Positions 7,457 through 11,770 of a DNA stretch of 11,770 nt are shown here, piece after piece. The stretch comes from Rhodobiaceae bacterium. GTDB taxonomy: Bacteria; Pseudomonadota; Alphaproteobacteria; Parvibaculales; Parvibaculaceae. The first letter of the stretch is position 1. Each line of letters opens with the position of its first letter. Location: contig NVSO02000132.1 in NCBI GenBank assembly GCA_002401305.2, forward strand, positions 1-11,770, in the 5' to 3' direction. Under the pieces are notes generated by a model. It had not been told where the DNA came from. It saw only the letters and a program-made list of their open reading frames with translations, and searched no databases. The translations under genes and the position numbers were made by a program.

Positions 7457-7485
7457 TAGTCTCCCTGCCTAGGCGATTGTGTCAA
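7457..7485 (-). promoter_or_regulatory. Candidate promoter of lgt and following genes
   Basis: On the minus strand a perfect -35 hexamer TTGACA (7485-7480), preceded by C as is common in alphaproteobacteria, is followed after 17 bases by AGACTA (7462-7457), or after 18 by GACTAG. The -10 is poor, but strong -35/weak -10 promoters are frequent in this class. Transcription would begin near 7450, about 50 bases before the lgt start. Confidence 0.45.
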
Positions 7486-7610
7486 GGTTAGTATGCGGGG
7501 CGGGGGATCTGTTGATCTTCCGTGTGACGACACGTCGCCCTGAGTACGCGGTGTTGGGGCTCGCAATTTGGATCAAAAAGAGTATGGTGCAGGTAAATAT
7601 GGAGACCATC

Positions 7611-7865
7611 ATGACGCAATATGAAAACCGCCTACTCGACGACCTCGCTAAAGTATTCACCTCAGCTGCAGGTGCTGCCCAAGGCGTGCGCTCTGAGATT
7701 GAAACCCTGTTCCATAGTCAAGCAGAGCGTTTGCTCGCTGATCTGGACTTGGTGAGCCGGGAAGAGTTTGAAGTATCTCAAGATATGGTGCGCAAAGCCC
7801 GCGAAGAGAACGAGGCGCTCAGCGCCCGGCTTGACGCGTTAGAAGCGGCTATTGCAGCGAAATAA
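7611..7865 (+). CDS. ubiK: UbiK/BMFP-family accessory protein
   Basis: An 84-residue cytoplasmic protein of the COG2960 family, named UbiK for its role as an accessory factor in ubiquinone synthesis in E. coli and also known as BMFP from Brucella. Visible are the family N-terminus NRLLDDLAKVFTSAAGAAQG (residues 6-25), the central QAERLLADLDLVSREEFEVSQDMV, and a C-terminal coiled-coil with regular spacing (REENEALSARLDALEAAI, about 64-81). The frame is open upstream to 7479, but GGAG at 7601-7604 lies six bases before the ATG at 7611 and homologues begin near here, so the extended version is unlikely. It is divergent from lgt. The E. coli partner UbiJ is not in the window. The gene symbol rests on family membership. 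Confidence 0.9.
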   Translation: MTQYENRLLDDLAKVFTSAAGAAQGVRSEIETLFHSQAERLLADLDLVSREEFEVSQDMVRKAREENEALSARLDALEAAIAAK

Positions 7866-7934
7866 TTTGCCTCTACGTTGCCCCCGCTTGATTTGAGAGT
7901 GTTTTCTAATTCTTGGAGATTAGGGGAGGGTGAT

Positions 7935-8492
7935 GTGATTGCAGACAATTGGGCGCTTATCGCCTTCTTCTTGGTGGTGGCGTACACATCCGGGGTTTTG
8001 CTGATTATCAGGTGGGTTGCCCCTACTTTTAAGCGCGATAGAACTTTGTTTGATAGTTTGACCGCCCCTTGGATGATGCCGATTTTTATCGTGTACCTGA
8101 TCTCGATTGTCGCGATGATCATGCCATTTGGTCTGGTAGAGGGCGCAATCGCAGATAATTGGGCGCTTATTTCCTTCTTTTTGGTGGTGCTCTATACATC
8201 AGTTGTATTGCTGACGTTAAGGGTGATTGCCGCGCCATTTAAGCTCGATGTCGCCTTGTTCGGAGGTTTGACCTCACCGAGGGGTTGGCTGTTTTTTTTG
8301 GTATATTTCATCACTATAGTGGCGATGGTGATGCTGTTCATTCTGATGGATAGGGAGATACTATCCAACGCCATTCCGGTGCGGATCACCGCGGGGGTCC
8401 TATCATTTTATGTTTTCCATTTTGCCAGCAAACATTTAAAGACGGCTCCTAAAGGTGTGCAGTTCCCTGAGGGGCGTTTTGGTGACCCGTAG
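7935..8492 (+). CDS. Small integral membrane protein built from a tandem 70-residue duplication
   Basis: I recognise no named family. The 185-residue product consists of an initiator residue, repeat 1 (2-71), repeat 2 (72-141) and a 44-residue tail. The repeats begin IADNWALIAFFLVV and IADNWALISFFLVV and are about 57% identical by my hand alignment (40 of 70). Each repeat has two hydrophobic helices (about 8-28 and 47-67; 78-98 and 117-137), separated by a loop containing APxFKxD or AAPFKLD and LTxP. A possible fifth helix is near 150-165, and the C-terminus is polar. The loops between helices of each pair are basic, suggesting they are cytoplasmic with the N-terminus outside. GTG at 7935 is chosen because GGAGG (7925-7929) lies five bases upstream; the frame also opens from a TTG at 7878. 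The gene begins 69 bases after the UbiK-family gene and may be co-transcribed. Confidence 0.8.
   Translation: MIADNWALIAFFLVVAYTSGVLLIIRWVAPTFKRDRTLFDSLTAPWMMPIFIVYLISIVAMIMPFGLVEGAIADNWALISFFLVVLYTSVVLLTLRVIAAPFKLDVALFGGLTSPRGWLFFLVYFITIVAMVMLFILMDREILSNAIPVRITAGVLSFYVFHFASKHLKTAPKGVQFPEGRFGDP
7938..8357 (+). repeat. In-frame tandem duplication, 2 x 210 bp
   Basis: The 210 bases from 7938 and the 210 from 8148 align without gaps, codon for codon. The first 42 bases of each match at 37 positions; identity falls off toward the end of the unit. Many differences are third-position changes, so the duplication is visible at DNA level but has diverged under protein constraint. Confidence 0.85.
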
Positions 8493-8803
8493 AAGGTGGC
8501 GGCATAAGGGCCGCGAGCGTGCCTCGATACTAGGTCTTTGATGCCCAAGGCTCCTCAGAAGCACGCAGTCGGGCCTGCCTCTTATTCTATTCACATAAAT
8601 ATAGCTCTATCCACAGCCACAGACTTGCGCCGACTCACAGCATCGGGCACGGTATTTGTGTCTGCTGGGAGGGCGCCTACCATATCTAGCCCGCTTCAGC
8701 CGTCGTTTGCGTTTCTTGTTGGGTCTTTTTAAATGGTGACAAACCATTCTGGCAAGCGAACACAAGCACAGGGTCGGCATGCTTCAGGGGGGCTGGGTGC
8801 GAT
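8493..8803. other. 311-base interval without a recognised gene
   Basis: No convincing gene: the plus frame 8538-8732 starts at TTG, lacks a ribosome binding site and has an ordinary shadow-like composition. A short GCGGC/GCCGC dyad (8499-8514) follows the membrane-protein stop but has no U-tract. A possible weak promoter for the ybjN-type gene is TTGTGT (8656-8661), 16 bases, TACCAT (8678-8683). A perfect 6-bp dyad AATGGT/ACCATT lies at 8732-8748. A 24-codon frame starting with the ATG inside that dyad (8733-8807) ends at a TGA overlapping the next gene's ATG. All are weak individually. Confidence 0.5.
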
Positions 8804-9307
8804 ATGAGTCTTCATACGATTGAACCAGAATATGTGGATGCAAATCCACTGGATCTGCTGGAGCAAGTGGCCGATATGCATAATTGGCCGTTTGACCGTT
8901 CTCACGAGCAGGAATTGAACCTGTCGATTAGCGGTGAATGGCGCGACTACCACATCTCCTTGAACTGGCGCGAAGATATTGGCGGATTGCACATGGCTTG
9001 TTTGCCCGATGTGCGGGTTCCCCCTGAAAAAATTCCCGCTGTGCTCAAGCTTCTGCCGTTTATCAACGAGCATTTGTGGTCCGGTCACTTCGACCTTTGG
9101 TCTGAAGATGGCACGATCATGTTTCGTGATTCACTGTTGTTAAGCGGGGGTGCGACCGCCACGCCAGAACAATGCGATCAATTGGTCAATCTGGCGATGG
9201 AAGCGTGTGAACGCTATTACCCCGCGTTTCAATACGTCATTTGGGCGGGTAAAACGCCGGAAGAGGCTGTCGCTGCTTGCATGTTCGACACGCAAGGATC
9301 TGCGTAG
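8804..9307 (+). CDS. YbjN domain-containing protein
   Basis: A 167-residue soluble protein of the YbjN family, whose fold resembles type III secretion chaperones. E. coli YbjN affects motility and stress responses, but the biochemical role is not established and the alphaproteobacterial branch is uncharacterised. Supporting features are the N-terminal NPLDLLEQVADMHNWPFDR (14-32), a beta-rich middle with SGEWRDYHISLNWREDIGGLHMACLPDVRVP, the helix-rich LLPFINEHLWSGHFDLW, and the C-terminal helix with RYYPAFQYVIWAGKTPEEAV. The ATG at 8804 has a G-rich stretch (AGGGGGG, 8786-8792) eleven bases upstream, which is a long spacing. A ybjN-type gene directly before proC is a recurrent alphaproteobacterial arrangement; here the gap is 93 bases. 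Confidence 0.85.
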   Translation: MSLHTIEPEYVDANPLDLLEQVADMHNWPFDRSHEQELNLSISGEWRDYHISLNWREDIGGLHMACLPDVRVPPEKIPAVLKLLPFINEHLWSGHFDLWSEDGTIMFRDSLLLSGGATATPEQCDQLVNLAMEACERYYPAFQYVIWAGKTPEEAVAACMFDTQGSA

Positions 9308-9400
9308 GGTTGAACTGCTGACATTTTTGACTAAAACCTTGTTCTCTGCCGCGCTGTTTTGTTTGATGGCGTGGTTCTCTGTTTTTGAAAGGCCCACCCC

Positions 9401-10228
9401 ATGACTTTATCTATGTCTCGCCCCGTTGTTTTGCTCGGTGCTGGTAAAATGGGCGGCGCCATGCTGTCTGGGTGGTTGGCCAGTGGGTTGTCCGGCGATC
9501 TCGTTCATGTGCTCGATCCCATGCCGTCTGAAGCGTTGCGCGCGCAGTTGGAAACGCATGGGGGGCATCACAACACCTCTGTTGAAGTGTTGGCGAAAAT
9601 CAACCCTGCGGTTGTTGTGCTGGCGGTAAAGCCGCAAATGATGGGTGATATTTTACCCCGGCTTGCACAGCTTGTTGGGCCTGAGACAGTTTTTCTTTCC
9701 ATTGCGGCGGGGCTCTCCATCGCTCAGCTTGATGGCTTTCTGGGCGGCGGCGCGTGTTTGGTGCGCACTATGCCCAATACACCGGCCTCTGTGGGACGCG
9801 GTGTAACGGCGATGGTTGTCAATGACCGGGTATCAAAAGAGATGGCTACCCTGTGTGCTGATTTGCTGAAAGCGATTGGCGAGGTTGTTGTGCTGGAGGA
9901 TGAAGCCCTCATTGATGCGGTGACGGCTGTATCGGGCAGCGGTCCTGCTTATGTCTTTCATATGGTGGAAGCAATGGCGGCAGCCGGTGTTGCCCTTGGA
10001 TTGCCCGCTGACCTATCGATGATTTTGGCGCGCAAAACCATTGAGGGCTCGGGGGAGATGATGCATCAGCTTGATACGTCTGCCGGAGAATTGCGCCAAA
10101 ATGTGACCTCTCCGGGCGGCACAACTGCTGCAGCGCTTGAGGTTCTTATGGGGCCGCATGGACTGTCGGAATTGATGGGCAAGGCGCTTACTGCTGCCCG
10201 CGACCGGTCCAAAGAGCTTGGTGCTTAG
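9401..10228 (+). CDS. proC: Pyrroline-5-carboxylate reductase
   Basis: ProC reduces 1-pyrroline-5-carboxylate to L-proline with NAD(P)H, the final step of proline synthesis in the cytoplasm. The 275-residue product has the Rossmann motif LLGAGKMGGAMLSGW at 11-25, LAVKPQMM at 74-81, the substrate-side RTMPNTPASVGRG at 122-134, AVSGSGPAYVF at 176-186, and the family signature ELRQNVTSPGGTTAAALEVL at 230-249. Length is normal. The ATG at 9401 has AAAGG eight bases upstream; a second in-frame ATG at 9413 would give the shorter MSRPVV start. The upstream frame closes with TGA overlapping this ATG (ATGA). Confidence 0.97.
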   Translation: MTLSMSRPVVLLGAGKMGGAMLSGWLASGLSGDLVHVLDPMPSEALRAQLETHGGHHNTSVEVLAKINPAVVVLAVKPQMMGDILPRLAQLVGPETVFLSIAAGLSIAQLDGFLGGGACLVRTMPNTPASVGRGVTAMVVNDRVSKEMATLCADLLKAIGEVVVLEDEALIDAVTAVSGSGPAYVFHMVEAMAAAGVALGLPADLSMILARKTIEGSGEMMHQLDTSAGELRQNVTSPGGTTAAALEVLMGPHGLSELMGKALTAARDRSKELGA

Positions 10229-10257
10229 CCAAGTTTCCCTCGGTTAGAAGGTAAACG

Positions 10258-10282
10258 ACGTACTGTCGCATAGACAGATCGT
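10258..10282. promoter_or_regulatory. 25-base dyad between proC and the TetR-type gene
   Basis: ACG-TA-CTGTC (10258-10267), the centre GCATA, and GACAG-AT-CGT (10273-10282) form a near-perfect dyad with only a 2x2 internal loop. No run of T follows on either strand, so it is a poor intrinsic terminator. It could be an operator or a message-stabilising hairpin at the proC 3' end. Confidence 0.3.
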
Positions 10283-10315
10283 TTCAGCCTGCTAGTCTTT
10301 CAGGGTTATCTTATC

Positions 10316-10345
10316 TTGACGTTTTGGGACGTAGATTGGGATACG
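10316..10345 (+). promoter_or_regulatory. Candidate promoter of the TetR-type gene
   Basis: TTGACG (10316-10321) is followed after 17 or 18 bases by GGATAC (10339-10344) or GATACG (10340-10345). The -35 fits the strong TTGAC preference of alphaproteobacterial housekeeping promoters. Transcription would start near 10352, about 43 bases before the ATG. The -10 overlaps the first copy of the direct repeat ATTGGGAT. Confidence 0.42.
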
Positions 10346-10373
10346 CATTCGTGAGGGCGTCAATTATTGGGAT
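10335..10373 (+). repeat. Direct repeat ATTGGGAT, possible operator half-sites
   Basis: ATTGGGAT occurs at 10335-10342 and 10366-10373, 31 bases apart or about three helical turns, each followed by a similar ACGC or GCCGC. The first overlaps the candidate -10 and the second lies in the leader. The position suits autoregulation by the adjacent TetR-type protein, although TetR operators are usually inverted repeats. Confidence 0.28.
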
Positions 10374-10394
10374 GCCGCGATTTTGGGGAATGGA

Positions 10395-10979
10395 ATGGCT
10401 GCGCGTAAGGCTCGCAAAGATAAGATTCTCGATGTTGCTGTCGGGCTGATCGCAGAAAAGGGGTGGCTTGACCTCTCCTTGTCTGAGCTCGCGCAAGCGT
10501 CGGATGTTTCTCTTGATCAATTGTACGAAGCTTTTCGCCGTAAGAATGACATTCTATGGGCCCTTCAGACGCGGTTAGACTCTGAAGCCCTCAAAGAAAT
10601 AGAGCCTGAAGATTTAGAGGGGGAGCCCGCGCGGGATCGGTTGTTTGATGTTTTGATGACCCGGTTTGAAGTGATGGCGCCTTACAAATATACGCTCGAA
10701 GTTATCTCAGAAGATTTGCTGCAAGACCCCCGTGCCTTGATGGGTTGGGCACACAATGAAATGCAAAGCCTGCGGTGGATGTTAGATGCGGCGGGCTTGA
10801 GCGCGCGCGGCTTTTCGGGTCTTGCACGTTTGCATGGCCTAGCGGCTGTCTGGGCGGAATGTTTCCACACATGGCTTAAAGATGAGCCGGGCATGCCGCA
10901 AACCATGGCGTTGTTAGATCAACGTTTGGCCAAAGGGGAAAAGTGGATGTTGCGTGGGCAAAAATATTTGCCGTTCTAA
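10395..10979 (+). CDS. TetR/AcrR-type regulator with COQ9-like C-terminal region
   Basis: The 194-residue product has a TetR-type helix-turn-helix at about 8-57 (KDKILDVAVGLIAEKGW, LSLSELAQASDVSLDQLYEAFRRKNDIL), normally a one-domain repressor head. The C-terminal part differs from common TetR ligand pockets. RGFSGLARLHGLAAVWAECF at 138-157, followed by TWLKDEPGMPQTMALLDQRL at 159-178, resembles the pattern in the COQ9 ubiquinone-synthesis protein family, which itself derives from a TetR fold. Whether it binds DNA, lipid or both cannot be read from the sequence. ATG at 10395 has GGGGA (10385-10389) five bases upstream; a TTG at 10383 is less likely. It is separated from proC by 166 bases containing a promoter candidate, and its 3' end converges on the kinase gene. 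Confidence 0.82.
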   Translation: MAARKARKDKILDVAVGLIAEKGWLDLSLSELAQASDVSLDQLYEAFRRKNDILWALQTRLDSEALKEIEPEDLEGEPARDRLFDVLMTRFEVMAPYKYTLEVISEDLLQDPRALMGWAHNEMQSLRWMLDAAGLSARGFSGLARLHGLAAVWAECFHTWLKDEPGMPQTMALLDQRLAKGEKWMLRGQKYLPF

Positions 10980-11034
10980 CCTTTCCCCATTTTATCTGCT
11001 GACCGACCCACTCCATGACCCTCCCAGTTTCTAT

Positions 11035-11770
11035 CTAGACGGGCAGCGTAAGTGTTGCGCGTAGGCCGCCGCTTGGGCTTTGGCTGAGGTGAATTTCACC
11101 CCCATGGCTGCGGGCAATGTCGCGGGCGATGGCGAGGCCCAGGCCGGAACCGCCTTTGTCCAAATTGCGCGCTTCGTCTAGGCGTAAGAAGGGGCGGAAG
11201 ACGTCCTCGATCTTGTCAGCAGGAATGCCGTTTCCATCGTCATCAATGTGGATCGTAATAAGGTGCACATCGCGTTGTGTACTCACCGTAACCGTGTCAG
11301 CATATTTGCAGCCATTGCCGATGAGGTTGGTGAGGCAGCGTTTCATCGCGTTGCGGCGCAGGGGAATGATCAGGTCGCCCATCAAATGTAGGTTGATTTG
11401 GCTTTTCTCGCCCGAGGAGGCGTTGTGGCGCTCAGCGGCAACGCAAATTTCCTGCAGCACAAATTTCAAATCGGACGGCAGAGTGGCCTCGCCTTGGTCC
11501 CCTTTTGCAAATGCCAAATAGTCTTCCAGCATGTGCTCCATCTCCGACACATCAACGCGCAACTCTTCAATCTCGGGGCTCTCTCCTAACATGGCCAGTT
11601 GCAATTTGAACCGGGTGAGCGGGGTGCGCAAATCGTGGCTCACCCCAGCCAGCATGGTGGTGCGTTGTTCAATCTGACGCGTCAGGCGGTCGCGCATTTG
11701 TAAGAACGCAAGCGATGCGCGGCGGACTTCTGATGCACCAACAGGCTTGAAGGTCTCTACCTCTCGGCCC
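11035..11770 (-). CDS. Sensor histidine kinase, EnvZ-like, C-terminal part
   Basis: The 5' end lies beyond base 11770; the frame is open to the edge, so the ATG at 11697 is internal and not the start. The visible 244 or so residues begin in the end of a HAMP-type linker (FKPVGASEVRRASLAFLQMR). Next is the dimerisation/phosphoacceptor helix MLAGVSHDLRTPLTRFKLQ with His at about fragment residue 45, the N box LTNLIGNGCKYAD, the G1 box IDDDGNGIP, the F region EDVFRPFLRLD, and the G2 box GGSGLGLAIARDIARSHGG. This is a complete HisKA plus HATPase_c core of the EnvZ-like group, which normally phosphorylates an OmpR-type regulator. The partner gene is not in the window. The stop lies 55 bases from the converging regulator gene, with no obvious terminator between them. 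Confidence 0.93.
   Translation of the reverse strand, partial: GREVETFKPVGASEVRRASLAFLQMRDRLTRQIEQRTTMLAGVSHDLRTPLTRFKLQLAMLGESPEIEELRVDVSEMEHMLEDYLAFAKGDQGEATLPSDLKFVLQEICVAAERHNASSGEKSQINLHLMGDLIIPLRRNAMKRCLTNLIGNGCKYADTVTVSTQRDVHLITIHIDDDGNGIPADKIEDVFRPFLRLDEARNLDKGGSGLGLAIARDIARSHGGEIHLSQSPSGGLRATLTLPV

Noticed and set aside
7479..7610. N-terminal extension of the UbiK-family protein
   Set aside because: The extra 44 residues do not resemble the family, and GGAG six bases before the ATG at 7611 marks the natural start.
8538..8732. 64-codon plus-strand frame between the membrane protein and ybjN-type genes
   Set aside because: TTG start, no ribosome binding site, no family-like pattern.
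11035..11697. Short histidine kinase starting at ATG 11697
   Set aside because: The frame continues to the window edge with HAMP-like sequence, so the gene is simply cut by the window.
1..11770. CRISPR array, tRNA/rRNA gene, prophage or defence island
   Set aside because: No regularly spaced repeats, no cloverleaf-like sequence and no phage or defence gene were seen; the window is mostly conserved housekeeping genes.

Overview
The window looks like core chromosome of an alphaproteobacterium of moderate GC content. The evidence is the gene order lgt / midA-type methyltransferase / pgeF / lipoprotein / prs / rplY / pth / ychF on the minus strand, the ybjN-proC pair and the short UbiK/BMFP-family gene on the plus strand, and the EnvZ-like kinase segment. 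No transposase, integrase, phage gene, tRNA, rRNA, CRISPR array or defence gene is visible. The order within the class cannot be fixed from sequence reading alone.

Minus-strand block (7399 down to 1): lgt (lipoprotein lipidation) overlaps a MidA/NDUFAF7-type methyltransferase gene by 4 bp. Next come pgeF (peptidoglycan quality control), an uncharacterised lipoprotein gene, prs (PRPP synthesis), rplY (ribosomal protein L25/Ctc), pth (peptidyl-tRNA hydrolase) and the first 41 codons of ychF. The last three form a translation-linked group behind a good promoter candidate. A strong intrinsic terminator ends prs. The 555-base gap between prs and rplY carries a MITE/REP-like cluster of inverted repeats.

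Plus-strand block (7611 to 10979): a UbiK/BMFP-family gene, a small membrane protein made of two tandem 70-residue repeats, a ybjN-domain gene, proC (last step of proline synthesis) and a TetR-type regulator whose C-terminus resembles the COQ9 family. lgt and the UbiK-family gene are divergent. At the right end, convergent to the regulator gene, lies the 3' part of a sensor histidine kinase gene on the minus strand that runs out of the window.

Most genes are ordinary housekeeping genes. The parts least explained by known families are the tandem-repeat membrane protein (7935-8492), the two-halved lipoprotein (3372-4427), the repeat cluster (1896-2155) and the TetR/COQ9-like regulator with its promoter repeats. 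None of these is by itself convincing evidence of a new multi-gene system.
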